From NCBI GenBank assembly GCA_001717545.1, contig CP017039.1, positions 2,356,001 through 2,420,000 on the forward strand: a stretch of DNA of 64,000 bases, in the 5' to 3' direction. The notes beneath the pieces were generated by a model. The model had not been told where the DNA came from. It worked only from the letters and a program-made list of their open reading frames with translations, and did no database searches. Position 1 is the stretch's first letter; every line of letters starts with the position of its first letter. Source of the DNA: Anaerolineaceae bacterium oral taxon 439. GTDB lineage: Bacteria > Chloroflexota > Anaerolineae > Anaerolineales > Anaerolineaceae. Shown here one piece after another: positions 1-8,595 of this stretch. The translations under genes were made by a program, and so were the position numbers.

Positions 1-647
1 TGCCCGAAGAAGGGGCGCTCCGCGCCGACCGACGTAAACGCCTCATGTCCGGGAAAAATCAACGTCTCGTCAGGAAGCGTCAGCACCCTGGTATTAATGC
101 TGGCTTCGATTTGCCGCTGCGAACCGCCGAAAAGATCGGTCCGTCCGTGATCATGGTAAAAAACCGTGTCGCCGCTGAAAAGCCAACCCGCCGCCGCGCA
201 ATAATAACAGACCGATCCGGGGGAATGGCCGGGCGTATGCAGCACGGTAAAGCCGTACTTCCCAACCGTCAGGCGCGTCCCATCAGCGATCGGGATCCGC
301 GGCGCAGGGCAGTTACCCCCACGGGCCTGGCCCGCGCGCGCCGAGCCGCCGCCCGTCCGGATCGCTTCGTCGTCCGGATGAAGCGCGATCGGAACGTCGC
401 GGCCCTCGGTCTCCGTCAGCTTCGCCCCATAAATATGGTCAAAATGCGCGTGCGTCAGCCAAAGCGCCGTCCATCGCCAGCCTTCTTCTTCAATTTTTCG
501 GAGAACCTGCTGAAAATCGAACGACGCGTCGATTACGACGCACTCCTTCCGTTCCGTATCGGCAACAATATAGCAGTTATTCGCCATGGACCCCGTCTGA
601 ATCGGGACCATGCGCAAGCTTTCATACGTGTAATTCGTCAGTTCCAT
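1..647 (-). CDS. MBL-fold metallo-hydrolase, 3' end cut by window
   Basis: Reading the complement from the ATG at 645-647 gives an open frame that runs off the window edge, so the last residues are missing. It has the metallo-beta-lactamase signature THAHFDH at residues 65-71 (ligands H66, H68, D70, H71), a later HTPGHSPGS segment and an SGDTVF segment carrying the bridging Asp. These are typical of glyoxalase II-like hydrolases of about 210-220 residues, so little is missing. The family hydrolyses thioesters or related substrates with two zinc or iron ions in the cytoplasm; the substrate here is unknown. A GGACGGAGG-like stretch lies just upstream of the start. It is the last gene seen in a minus-strand run that starts near 6.2 kb. 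Confidence 0.85.
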   Translation of the reverse strand, partial: MELTNYTYESLRMVPIQTGSMANNCYIVADTERKECVVIDASFDFQQVLRKIEEEGWRWTALWLTHAHFDHIYGAKLTETEGRDVPIALHPDDEAIRTGGGSARAGQARGGNCPAPRIPIADGTRLTVGKYGFTVLHTPGHSPGSVCYYCAAAGWLFSGDTVFYHDHGRTDLFGGSQRQIEASINTRVLTLPDETLIFPGHEAFTSVGAERPFFG

Positions 648-678
648 CCGTCCTCCGTCCCTCCGCACGAACTGCTGA

Positions 679-1800
679 TCAACTTGCGTTCAGAATCCGC
701 AGCTCGCGCGGAAACGAAGTCAGCGCTTCGCAGCCCGAATCGGTCACAACCAGATCGTCCTCAATTCGAACGCCGAAACGGCCGGGAAGATAGATTCCCG
801 GCTCGTCCGTGAAAACCGTTCCCGGTTCCAACGTTAAATCATTTTCCGCGAACATGTACGGATCCTCATGGCATTCCATTCCCAGTCCGTGGCCCAGCCG
901 ATGGGTAAAGAAATCGCCGTAACCGGCGGCACGAATAACCGACCGCGCCGCGCCGTCGACGTCCCCCGCTCGGACGCCGGGTCGGGCGAAAGCCGCCGCC
1001 GTCCGGTTCGCGGCCAAGACCGTCTCGTGAACCGTCCGCATTTCCTCCGACGCTTCGCCAACCGCGAACGTCCGCGTCAGGTCAGAGCAATATCCGTCAT
1101 AGCGCGCTCCCCAATCGATCAGGACGAACTCGCCCGGCCGGACCTCGCGCTTGCTGACGGCCGCGTGCGGATCGGCGCTGTTTGGGCCGCTCCCGATAAT
1201 CGGATCGAACGGCAATTCAACCTGGCTCCCATTTCGGATCAGGTTCCCGATCAACGTATCCGCGATCTCGATCTCGCGGACGCCCGGCTTGATAATCGGA
1301 AGCGTATCTTCGAGCGCCCGCTCGGCGATCCGCGCCGCTTTTTTCATCTTCGCCAGCTCATCCGCCGTCTTTCGCAGCCGCAGCCCGGCGAAGAGCTCCG
1401 CCGCGCCGACCGGACGGATACCCGCGATGTTTTCCGTCAGGAAAGAAAATTCATGGAAACGGAAATGCCGCGGTTCAATGCCGATCGTTTTCCCGTTCAG
1501 CCCTATTCGCTTCCCCGCCTCGGCGAATGCCTCGCCCCAACGAGCCGGCGTATCCTGAAACGGGAACGGAAGGATCGCCGGTAAGACCTCCTGGATCGAG
1601 GGGATCTCGAACCCGGCGGCGATGACGCCGAATACGCCGTCCGAACGGATGATTAAGACGCAGGGACGTTCCGATAAATGCTTCCGGAGCCCGGTCGCCC
1701 AGATAAAATTCGGCGATGGCGTCAACGCGACCGCGTCCAGCCCGGCGGCTTTCGCCTGCGCCGCGATCCGTTGTATTCGCTCGCTATGAATATTTTCCAA
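679..1800 (-). CDS. M24 family Xaa-Pro aminopeptidase-like protein
   Basis: A 373-residue protein with a creatinase-type N-terminal domain (about 1-135) and a pita-bread M24 catalytic domain (about 145-370). All five expected metal ligands are visible: D229 and D240 in the IDWGARYDGYCSD segment, H304 in RLGHGLG, E333 in TDEPGIY and E347 in VRIEDD. Family members are dinuclear metal aminopeptidases or dipeptidases that release a residue in front of proline in the cytosol. Length and motifs match PepP/PepQ-like proteins; which of the two cannot be decided here. It starts 12 bp after the preceding membrane-protein gene and ends 31 bp before the metallo-hydrolase, so the three are probably co-transcribed. 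Confidence 0.9.
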   Translation of the reverse strand: MENIHSERIQRIAAQAKAAGLDAVALTPSPNFIWATGLRKHLSERPCVLIIRSDGVFGVIAAGFEIPSIQEVLPAILPFPFQDTPARWGEAFAEAGKRIGLNGKTIGIEPRHFRFHEFSFLTENIAGIRPVGAAELFAGLRLRKTADELAKMKKAARIAERALEDTLPIIKPGVREIEIADTLIGNLIRNGSQVELPFDPIIGSGPNSADPHAAVSKREVRPGEFVLIDWGARYDGYCSDLTRTFAVGEASEEMRTVHETVLAANRTAAAFARPGVRAGDVDGAARSVIRAAGYGDFFTHRLGHGLGMECHEDPYMFAENDLTLEPGTVFTDEPGIYLPGRFGVRIEDDLVVTDSGCEALTSFPRELRILNAS

Positions 1801-1812
1801 TTCTTCCTCCTT

Positions 1813-3897
1813 CTATTCCGAAGCCCCGTCGTCTTCGCAGAGCTCCGTCATTAAAAAGGTATTTCCCGCCCGTTCCGTCTCGTTCAGGTCCAGCAGCTCG
1901 CCAGCGCGGCGAAAATATGCGCAGCTCTCGTACCGCAGGTACGGAACCGTCTTCAAAATCGCCAGATAACCGCGCGTTTCTTCGTCCAGCCGGCCCTGAT
2001 AAGCGAACGCCTGAACAACCGGGATCCATTCAACCGGATCTTCGCTGTGGTACCCGGCCGCGATCGCCGCGTCCGCGATCCTCGCGGCTCCCGCCCAATC
2101 CTGCTTCTGCTGCGCAACACTCATTTGCGCATAACTGTAACACCACTCCCGCGCCGGCTCCGCGCCGAAAAGCGCCGGGTCCGGGTACCGCGCCGCCCCG
2201 TCGAGAAGGATCCGATCCGGCTCCGAGGCGAAACCGACGGCGGCGATCCGCGACGAATCGAACGGCGAATAGATCGGGTTACGGCCATCGATAACCTGAA
2301 CGCAGCTTTTCGCCGTCGGCTTCGTGACCGCAAGAACCTTCGAATAATCCTGCAGCAAGTATATCTTCCGCACCATGCGTTCATCAACGGTTCCCATCTG
2401 AACCTTGCGAACCGATTCCAGATTTAACAAATCGGAAGCGATCAGAATATTTCCCTGCCTTCGCCGATAGATCAGGTGAAGCGGGCCAAAATTTTCGTAG
2501 TCCTCCTCCGGCGCGAATCCGGCGTTATGCAGCAGGACCATCGTTCCATCCTGAATATCCGGCGCGCGCCAGGACAGCTGCCACCAGAAGTCGTTTTCGA
2601 TTTCCGTCTGCGCAGCGTAGCGGAGCTGTGTGACCCGCTGCGTCAGGACCGACATCAGGACCACCCCGGTCAGCAGTACGAATTTCACCATACGTCCTTC
2701 GATCAACGCAGCAAACCCGATCAGCGTCATGACCGCGCTGAACGCTCCCGGATAGGTAAAACGATCCAGGCTCGACGAAAACGTAATTTCGCGCGTTGCG
2801 ACGACGAGCAGGAAAACCTCCGCCGCCGCCGACAGGATCCCGGTCAGGATCCATTGCTGCTGCCAGCGGAGCTTCCCGTTCGCGGCCGGCTCCGCCCCCG
2901 CTTCGGAACGCGCCGGAAGAGCGCCCGTCTTTCTCTCGCGGGTTAGCCCAAGAAACGCGGCGCAGAAGACGCCCAGCGGGATCAGCGCCTGCGCAAGCGC
3001 GTGGAAAAAGAGCCGCAGCTCGACTCCGTTGAGAACGTGATACGGCGGGACGGCCCATGATCCGACCAGCAGTTTAAACAAGTTCATCCCGCTTTTTTGA
3101 ATCCAGGCGGCGCCTACATATTTCGGCGCTTTACGGAACGTTAACAAAATCGGCATCACATCCGTTCCCGATCGCGTCGCCTCAAAAATAAACGAACGCC
3201 AATAGAAAAAGAAAATCGCGCTCAGGATATACGGAACGAAAAGCAGGAGCGCGCGCCCGAACCCGGCGAAAAACGTCCGCTCGCGCCGATTCGCGTCATA
3301 CGCCCAAAGCAGGCAGAAACGCAGCGCTTCCATCCCGATATAGTACTCCATCAGGAACATGGACGCGACCGCCAGCGCGGCCGCCGAAACGGCGAATCCG
3401 ACCCGGGCGACCGCCCGCTTCGCGTCCAGCGCCGCGATCGACAGGTAAATCGAACCGGCCATCGCCGCCATCGCGACCTGATGCGGCAGGTAGGTAATCC
3501 CGTCGACCTGTCGGAGATATCCGGGAAAAACGAGAAACAGCGCCCCCGCCGCGAACGCCGCGAACGGCGGACGCCGCCAGATCGCGGCGCAGCTCAGCGA
3601 AAAAAAGATCGCCGCCAGGACCCGGGAAGCCAGATTGACCAGCCGGTAAGGAAACGGATCGGCTCCGAACGCGCGGTAGGCGGCGGAAAGAAGATATCCG
3701 TCCGCCGGGCGATCGCTGGCGTAATGCTCGATCAGCATTTCCGTTCCGCGCGAATCGGCGTTAAATAAATTGTTCCAATCGTCGCGGTAATACCCCAATT
3801 CACTCATATTCGGCAGGTACAGCGAACCGCCGATCAGGATCAGCAGCAGAATCGAAAACCACTTTTTATATATACAGCTGCGCAGACGCGTCGTCAT
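1813..3897 (-). CDS. Large membrane protein, GT-C-like, with TPR-like tail
   Basis: A 694-residue protein with an N-terminal signal anchor (about 13-30) and roughly ten further hydrophobic segments up to about residue 430, then a soluble C-terminal part of about 250 residues. Just after the first helix comes a GYYRDDW motif; acidic residues in that first external loop are typical of GT-C glycosyltransferases and related lipid-linked sugar enzymes, but I cannot assign a known family. The tail contains helical repeats resembling TPR units (about 590-690). It probably sits in the cytoplasmic membrane with the tail on one face. The gene is between the C39-like peptidase and the M24 peptidase on the same strand. 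Function is unknown; a GT-C role is inference. Confidence 0.7.
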   Translation of the reverse strand: MTTRLRSCIYKKWFSILLLILIGGSLYLPNMSELGYYRDDWNNLFNADSRGTEMLIEHYASDRPADGYLLSAAYRAFGADPFPYRLVNLASRVLAAIFFSLSCAAIWRRPPFAAFAAGALFLVFPGYLRQVDGITYLPHQVAMAAMAGSIYLSIAALDAKRAVARVGFAVSAAALAVASMFLMEYYIGMEALRFCLLWAYDANRRERTFFAGFGRALLLFVPYILSAIFFFYWRSFIFEATRSGTDVMPILLTFRKAPKYVGAAWIQKSGMNLFKLLVGSWAVPPYHVLNGVELRLFFHALAQALIPLGVFCAAFLGLTRERKTGALPARSEAGAEPAANGKLRWQQQWILTGILSAAAEVFLLVVATREITFSSSLDRFTYPGAFSAVMTLIGFAALIEGRMVKFVLLTGVVLMSVLTQRVTQLRYAAQTEIENDFWWQLSWRAPDIQDGTMVLLHNAGFAPEEDYENFGPLHLIYRRRQGNILIASDLLNLESVRKVQMGTVDERMVRKIYLLQDYSKVLAVTKPTAKSCVQVIDGRNPIYSPFDSSRIAAVGFASEPDRILLDGAARYPDPALFGAEPAREWCYSYAQMSVAQQKQDWAGAARIADAAIAAGYHSEDPVEWIPVVQAFAYQGRLDEETRGYLAILKTVPYLRYESCAYFRRAGELLDLNETERAGNTFLMTELCEDDGASE

Positions 3898-4027
3898 TCC
3901 GTTCCCAACCTTTTATACGATAAATGAACGTCGCATTTATTATAGTTCAGGGCAAAAGAAACGAAGCGAATTTCGGAAAGTTCAGGGAAACTCCACCGTC
4001 CGACGCGGCCATCCCGATCACCCCGGC

Positions 4028-5611
4028 TCAGCCGATCCGGAAAACCGCACGGTTCCCTAAAACGCCCCAGGACGCAAGGAACGTTTGAATGCTGCGCGTG
4101 TAACGCATCCCGCCATCCTGAAGCGTGACCGTTCCCGCCGCTTCGTCGTAACCGAGGACGACGACCGTATGCTGATACGGGACGACGGTCGTCGGGATAC
4201 CGCTCGCGGGCGTATACGAAAGCGGCGTTCCCGTCGTCGTATTGCCGACGACCCATGCCATCACCGGATTCCCCCTTGCGACCTGTTCCTTGATCCCTTC
4301 CCAATTAAAATTCGAAACGCCGAACGACGGAAGCCCGAACGATGTCAGGAGCTCCGCGACCGGCCGTTCGTAAACGCCGTATCCGTTCGGCGGAAGCCCG
4401 CCGCGCGCGTCCCAATAATTTCCGACAAAGCCTTCGTTCGGGTCGTCCGATTTCGGAAGGCCGGTTAGAAAGCTCATATAATCGATTCGCACGCCGAAAT
4501 ACGACGCTAAATCGACCGCCGATCGCGTTTCGCAGTCCAGATTATACGATTGCGCGTACCCGACAAACCCGTCGATCGCCGCCGCGCCCGGAAGAGCGCC
4601 AGGCGCCGCCTGCGAATCGAGATCGAGCCAGGGATTCGCCGGGATGGAATAAGCGGAGCCTGAGTTGTACGCCGGCGCTCCCGCGACCGAGAACCAGGTT
4701 TCATATCCGTCCAGCGTCAGCGCCGGGTTATCTTCGAAAACCGGCTGAACCTCCTGAAGCTCGCCGAATAGCTCGAACGGTTCGTCGAGCCATGGCGACG
4801 CGCCAGTCGTCTCTAACGCTTTTTTGGACGCCTGCGAGGCGTCATCCTCGCCCACGTTCCACCATGCCCCTGACGGGGAAGGAGCGACCGCGGTCAAGCC
4901 GCCGCCCGTGAATGGGTCGTCGTCTTCGTCCGCCGCGATTAACGGGATCGCCGTTCCGGCCGGTTTCGAGACTGGCGCCGCGTCGATCCGAAGCGTCATA
5001 TATCCCAGGACTTTCCAGGACGTTTCGAAATCGACGAACGTCCGAAAATAGTTTTCCCCATTGTCCCAGACGGAAAAGCCGAGATCGTTGAACCCGTCGA
5101 CCGTAACCGTATTCATCTTATCGACGACGACGATCTCGTTTCCGGATTCGCTTCGATAGGGAACGCCTTTTCCGGGAGCCGTATTCCCAACCACCCAGCA
5201 GATCACGGGATGACCCGCGCCGACCGCGGCTTTCAGGTCCTCAATCGACCAATCCGCGGCGGCGACCGCCGGAATCCCCGCCAGCGACAACGTTTCAGCG
5301 ATCGGGCCAGGATAAACGCCGTACGAACCCGGCGGAAGCGCCGGCTTCTCGCGCGGGTCTCCGACGAAGCCAACCGTCGGATCGTCGCTCGTCGGGAGCA
5401 GGCTCAGGATTTCCAGCGCGCTCAGGTCGTACCCATAAAAACGCGCTAAATCTGAAGCTGCCTGCGCCTCGCTATTCGACGCTAATTCCATCGGACGCGA
5501 CGCGTATGCGGATATACGGTTCGCAATCGTCTCCTCAAGCGCAGCGAACGCTCTTCCTGCGGACAGTCCGAATAAAAGCGCCGCAATAAAAACGGATAAA
5601 AATCGTCTCAT
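4028..5611 (-). CDS. Secreted double C39-like peptidase, first domain inactive
   Basis: A 527-residue protein with a signal peptide (likely cleavage after AFA at residue 23) and two homologous papain-like C39 domains, about 35-205 and 348-525, joined by an acidic, Pro/Gly-rich linker. Both repeats share the blocks D-L-A-x-[FY]-[FY]-G, SDDP-x-x-GFVG, YGVY and WVVGNT. The second repeat keeps a Cys/His/Asp set (C360 in YNLDCETRS, H481 in PYQHTVVVLGYD, D499). In the first repeat the aligned residues are S47 and N167, so that copy has lost the nucleophile and general base. The family cleaves peptides or peptidoglycan-linked substrates outside the cell; the substrate is not known here. It is followed 13 bp upstream on the same strand by the NBR1-Ig lipoprotein gene. 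Confidence 0.8.
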   Translation of the reverse strand: MRRFLSVFIAALLFGLSAGRAFAALEETIANRISAYASRPMELASNSEAQAASDLARFYGYDLSALEILSLLPTSDDPTVGFVGDPREKPALPPGSYGVYPGPIAETLSLAGIPAVAAADWSIEDLKAAVGAGHPVICWVVGNTAPGKGVPYRSESGNEIVVVDKMNTVTVDGFNDLGFSVWDNGENYFRTFVDFETSWKVLGYMTLRIDAAPVSKPAGTAIPLIAADEDDDPFTGGGLTAVAPSPSGAWWNVGEDDASQASKKALETTGASPWLDEPFELFGELQEVQPVFEDNPALTLDGYETWFSVAGAPAYNSGSAYSIPANPWLDLDSQAAPGALPGAAAIDGFVGYAQSYNLDCETRSAVDLASYFGVRIDYMSFLTGLPKSDDPNEGFVGNYWDARGGLPPNGYGVYERPVAELLTSFGLPSFGVSNFNWEGIKEQVARGNPVMAWVVGNTTTGTPLSYTPASGIPTTVVPYQHTVVVLGYDEAAGTVTLQDGGMRYTRSIQTFLASWGVLGNRAVFRIG

Positions 5612-5624
5612 GTCCCCTCTCAGA

Positions 5625-6167
5625 TCAATAAGAAAGCTGCGGATTTACGTAAATTTCCAAATAAAAATCGTTGCCGAACGGCTCATTTTTCGCATTATAC
5701 GCCTGCCAGCCGCTGTAATAGCCGCCGACATATTCAGGCGCGGTAAACGTAATTTCGATCGTGCCTTCCTCGCCCGGCTGAAGCTGGATTAATTTATAGC
5801 GCTCCTTCGCGCCCATCAGGTCGCCGGCGATATAACGGAGCGAATAACGCGAATTCCAGTCGCAGTCGCCGCTGTTCCGGACTTTCCAGCGCTTCACGAT
5901 CTCCTCCCCTGGCTGAACGACGGTCCCGTCCGGAACCGTCAGGTCTTCGAGAAACAGCAAGTCGTTGACACAGTTCCCACGCGGATCGGGCGTTGCCTGA
6001 AACAGGTCGGGCGTCGGCGTCCGGAAGGCAGTCGCGACCAACGTCGGCGGGATGAAAAGAGACGGCGACCCCTCGCGCATCGGCATTTTGCAGCCGCTCG
6101 CCCCGAGCGCCGCCAGCGCGGCCGCGCCCCAGATCATGCCGGTCGAAACTTTTTTCCAGATACCCAT
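5625..6167 (-). CDS. Lipoprotein with NBR1-type Ig-like domain
   Basis: About 180 residues. The ATG at 6165-6167 is preferred over a TTG one codon upstream. The N-terminus is a lipoprotein signal with the lipobox LGASGC, so the mature protein should be anchored to the outer face of the membrane. The rest is a single Ig-like domain of the NBR1 type: LEDLTVPDGTVVQPGEEIVK, then W-K-V-R-N-S-G-D-C-D-W, and a PGEEGTIEITF strand. Such domains are abundant in secreted proteins of Chloroflexota and are thought to mediate protein or glycan contacts; no enzyme activity is expected. It heads the minus-strand run and diverges from tpiA, so 6168-6337 should hold both promoters. Confidence 0.8.
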   Translation of the reverse strand: MGIWKKVSTGMIWGAAALAALGASGCKMPMREGSPSLFIPPTLVATAFRTPTPDLFQATPDPRGNCVNDLLFLEDLTVPDGTVVQPGEEIVKRWKVRNSGDCDWNSRYSLRYIAGDLMGAKERYKLIQLQPGEEGTIEITFTAPEYVGGYYSGWQAYNAKNEPFGNDFYLEIYVNPQLSY

Positions 6168-6337
6168 CAACGTTCACCATGCAAGGTTCGCGCCAGATCA
6201 GCGCCCTGGACAGCAGGCCCTTCTTCGCATGCGCGCGCCATTCTTCAGCGTTCGAATGGTAAAATAAACAATGAAATCAAACTTCCGAACCGCGCCCTGA
6301 TCCGGGCGAAACGGAGAAAATACAGGAGATAGCTAAG

Positions 6338-7096
6338 ATGAAACGAACCCCGATGGTTGCCGGCAACTGGAAAATGAATAAAACCGCGAGCGAAGCCGTC
6401 ACGCTCATCAACGAACTTTTACCCGCGCTGAAAACGCAGTCCGGCGTAGATCGCGTCGTCTGCCCGCCGTTCACCGCGATTTATCCCGTCTCGCAGCTGC
6501 TCAAAGACAGCGGCGTCGGCTGCGGCGCGCAGGACCTGTTCTGGGAAGCGAAAGGCGCGTTTACCGGCGAAGTCGCCCCGAATATGGTCGCGGAACTCTG
6601 CGAATACGTGATCATCGGCCATAGCGAACGCCGCCAGTATTTCGGCGAAACCGACGAAACCGTCAACAAGAAAACCCTCGCAGCGTTAGCGAACGGGCTG
6701 ACCCCGATCGTCTGCGTCGGCGAGACCCTCGAAGAAAACCGGGCGAATAAAACCGCTGAGGTCGTAACGCGGCAGGTTAAAGAAGGACTGAAAGGGCTTT
6801 CAGCCAACGACGCCGCGAAAATTATCGTCGCTTATGAGCCCGTGTGGGCGATTGGCACCGGCCTCGCCGCGACCGGGGACCAGGCGAACCAAACCATCGT
6901 CGAAACGATCCGGAAGCCGTACGCCGAACTTTACGGCGAAGACGCGGCTCAGGCGATCCGCGTCCTGTACGGCGGATCGGTCAAAGGCAATAACGCCGCC
7001 GAATTCTTCGGACAGTCGGATATCGACGGCGCGCTCGTTGGCGGCGCCAGCCTCAAAGCCGCCGATTTCATGGAAATCGTTCGCGCCGCCGCGTAA
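6338..7096 (+). CDS. tpiA: Triosephosphate isomerase
   Basis: A 252-residue TIM-barrel protein of normal family length. It interconverts dihydroxyacetone phosphate and glyceraldehyde 3-phosphate in glycolysis. The active-site residues are all present: K12 in AGNWKMNK, H95 in IIGHSERRQ and E167 in VAYEPVWAIGTG, followed by the phosphate-binding GGSVKG near the C-terminus. A GGAGA-type ribosome site precedes the ATG (ACAGGAGATAGCTAAG). The gene is alone on the plus strand, diverging from the NBR1-Ig lipoprotein gene. Another glycolytic gene, pfkA, lies at 61.5 kb. Confidence 0.97.
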   Translation: MKRTPMVAGNWKMNKTASEAVTLINELLPALKTQSGVDRVVCPPFTAIYPVSQLLKDSGVGCGAQDLFWEAKGAFTGEVAPNMVAELCEYVIIGHSERRQYFGETDETVNKKTLAALANGLTPIVCVGETLEENRANKTAEVVTRQVKEGLKGLSANDAAKIIVAYEPVWAIGTGLAATGDQANQTIVETIRKPYAELYGEDAAQAIRVLYGGSVKGNNAAEFFGQSDIDGALVGGASLKAADFMEIVRAAA

Positions 7097-7121
7097 TATA
7101 CCGGTCTGATGGCCCAAACCT

Positions 7122-7156
7122 GCGCAGGGGATCCCCGCCGTGGAGATTCCCTGCGC
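7122..7156 (+). terminator. Possible hairpin after tpiA
   Basis: Arms GCGCAGGG (7122-7129) and CCCTGCGC (7149-7156) are perfectly complementary with a 19-nt loop. There is no proper T run behind it, so it is only a weak terminator candidate. Confidence 0.35.
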
Positions 7157-7222
7157 TGTTCGGTTAACGGCAGGAAACCGCCCGAGCAATAATTTCATCC
7201 AAAATAAGAAGGGTGGATCCGC

Positions 7223-7546
7223 ATGTCGTCAAATCCTGATTTTATCGAATACGTCTGCGACGTGATCGAAGGAACCGGAACCGTCCGTTACCGGAAAATG
7301 TTCGGCGATTACATGATCTATGTTGACGATAAACCGATCCTGCTCGCCTGCGACAATACCGTCTACGTGAAGATCCTTCCCTGCGTCGAAACGCTCCTGG
7401 CGGCAGCGGAGAAAGGGCGCCCTTATCCCGGCGCAAAGGAACATTATATTCTGGACGTCGATCACCCGGGGCTGGCCGCCGCTGTCGTCCGTGCGCTTCT
7501 CCCCGTGACCGCGGTTCCCAAAGCGAAAAAGAAAAAAAGCGCGTGA
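7223..7546 (+). CDS. TfoX N-terminal domain protein
   Basis: A 107-residue protein consisting of a single TfoX-N domain: VRYRKMFGDYMIYVDDKPI followed by a strand-rich region and a lysine-rich tail (KAKKKKSA). The stand-alone domain is common in bacteria; only the longer two-domain TfoX/Sxy of gamma-proteobacteria is linked to competence, so no competence role should be assumed. A GAAGGGTGG stretch lies 8-16 nt before the ATG. It is the last plus-strand gene before the accessory island. Confidence 0.85.
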   Translation: MSSNPDFIEYVCDVIEGTGTVRYRKMFGDYMIYVDDKPILLACDNTVYVKILPCVETLLAAAEKGRPYPGAKEHYILDVDHPGLAAAVVRALLPVTAVPKAKKKKSA

Positions 7547-7584
7547 CCGTGGCGGGAAGACAGGGAATGGATCGATTCGCAGAA

Positions 7585-7771
7585 TTATACTTTCTCCGCC
7601 AATGCGCAGAGAACCTCGCGGATGTCCCGATCGATACAGATTGACCTCGGCGCAATCTCCTCCGGCACGGACGCCTCGCCCAAATTCAGGCAGCAATAAA
7701 CCGCGTTGGGATTCGCCGCCGTCTGCCGCCAGAACGCGTACTTGATAGTACTTGATAATTCCGGAGGTGTT
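7585..7771 (-). pseudogene. 3' piece of split class M sirtuin (SirTM) gene
   Basis: Complement reading gives a SirTM C-terminus: TSGIIKY, then after a 10-bp duplication YAFWRQTAANPNAVYCCLN and SICIDRDIREVLCAL, ending in TAA at 7585-7587. There is no start codon and no upstream domain. The piece joins logically to the SirTM 5' remnant at 18612-19093, which ends at GIGYNT: together they read GYNT-SGIIKY-AFWRQTA, the normal order for the family. Composition is host-like GC-rich. SirTMs are NAD-dependent protein ADP-ribosyltransferases of stress-response operons. This copy is dead: it is separated from its front half by about 10.8 kb and is also frame-shifted by the tandem 10-mer. Confidence 0.85.
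7738..7757. repeat. Perfect tandem 10-bp duplication
   Basis: GTACTTGATA occurs twice head to tail (7738-7747 and 7748-7757) inside the SirTM 3' piece. It adds 10 bp and breaks the reading frame between I-I-K-Y and A-F-W. It lies 10 bp from the proposed island boundary and may be a scar of the same event or a later slippage. Confidence 0.85.
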
Positions 7772-7818
7772 GTTCGCTCTGTCTTGTGGCGTCAATGGCG
7801 GAGCCGCTGGCCCAGCTG

Positions 7819-7959
7819 CTATAGCTTTAAGTAGATGCGATGCAACTGCTGCGCCAAAAGAATATGGTCGCGCAATGCAGACACATCCGCCCGTTCTTTT
7901 ACATACCGCTTGATCAAAGCATCGATATCTGCCTGCACTTTTATCTTTGTCAGAATCAT
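7819..7959 (-). CDS. Possible 46-residue protein, unrecognised
   Basis: A small charged, helical frame (starting MILTKIKVQADIDALIKRY) begins 15 nt after the stop of the Spx/ArsC-like gene. The ribosome site is weak (GGTAAATGG). I do not recognise it; it may be a remnant at the island edge. Confidence 0.3.
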   Translation of the reverse strand: MILTKIKVQADIDALIKRYVKERADVSALRDHILLAQQLHRIYLKL

Positions 7960-7973
7960 ATTCCATTTACCAT

Positions 7974-8336
7974 TCAAAACGAACGCAGCAGCTTCTCTGC
8001 CCACTCGGCTTCCTTAAAGCCCGTCAGAATAAAATCCTCGCCGACTGCCAACGGACGCTTCACCAGCATTCCGTCCGTTGCCAGCAAAGCCAGCTGCTCA
8101 TCTTCGCTCATCTCCAGAAGTTTTTTGGAGAGACCCATCTCACGATAAGGAATGCCACTCGTATTCCAGAAGCGTTTCAACGGAAGCCCGCTTTTGGCAT
8201 AGTACTCCCACAGAGTCTCCTTATCCGGATGATTCTCTTTAATGTCAACGACCTCGTACTCGACACCGTTCTCATCCAGCCATTTCAGAGCCTTCTTGCA
8301 GGTAGTGCAGCGACTGTAACAATAAACCTTCAACAT
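7974..8336 (-). CDS. ArsC/Spx-family thioredoxin-fold protein
   Basis: A 120-residue protein with the ArsC/Spx fold. The start at 8336 is chosen because GGAGG lies 8 nt upstream; a longer frame begins 21 nt earlier without such a site. Near the N-terminus is the CxxC pair CTTC in YCYSRCTTCKKALKW, and a later segment VKRPLAVGEDFILTGF matches the conserved R-P region of the family. Members are either glutaredoxin-linked arsenate reductase relatives or Spx-type regulators that bind RNA polymerase; the CxxC and length fit the Spx/YffB/MgsR side, but the choice is inference. It is the last well-supported gene on the minus strand of the island. Confidence 0.8.
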   Translation of the reverse strand: MLKVYCYSRCTTCKKALKWLDENGVEYEVVDIKENHPDKETLWEYYAKSGLPLKRFWNTSGIPYREMGLSKKLLEMSEDEQLALLATDGMLVKRPLAVGEDFILTGFKEAEWAEKLLRSF

Positions 8337-8353
8337 GGAAATGACCTCCGATC

Positions 8354-8572
8354 TCAATCATTCATCATCGCATCAAATGCTTCAATCTCATACACCCATA
8401 CGGGATCATGGTTAGTAACGATTGCCGGCTTGATCTCATCTCCTGCAGGCACCATCACAACCATATTGATTGCTATGGTACCGGCATTCGTCCGGTAGCA
8501 TAGAGATTCTGCCCGTGCAGGAAGCAGACATCCACATACATGTTTTCTTGCCGAAAAGGCCCCTGAAATCAC
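8354..8572 (-). CDS. Short hypothetical protein or remnant
   Basis: A frame of about 72 residues starting at a GTG, between the DUF262 nuclease gene and the Spx-like gene. It is Cys-rich near its start (HVCGCLLPA) and ends VWVYEIEAFDAMMND. I do not recognise the family. No good ribosome site is visible, so it may be the tail of a lost gene. Confidence 0.3.
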   Translation of the reverse strand: MISGAFSARKHVCGCLLPARAESLCYRTNAGTIAINMVVMVPAGDEIKPAIVTNHDPVWVYEIEAFDAMMND

Positions 8573-8595
8573 CTGCTTTATTTCAACCCCAACTA

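Noticed and set aside
45-3768. Many long plus-strand frames opposite the genes at 1-6 kb
   Set aside because: They are antisense shadows in GC-rich genes, very Arg/Pro-rich, without ribosome sites or known domains.
7223-7546. TfoX-N protein as a competence regulator
   Set aside because: A stand-alone TfoX-N domain does not imply competence, and no competence genes are nearby.
7229-7966. 245-residue minus-strand frame across TfoX and the island edge
   Set aside because: It runs antisense to the TfoX gene and mixes frames of the SirTM tail; no domain or ribosome site.
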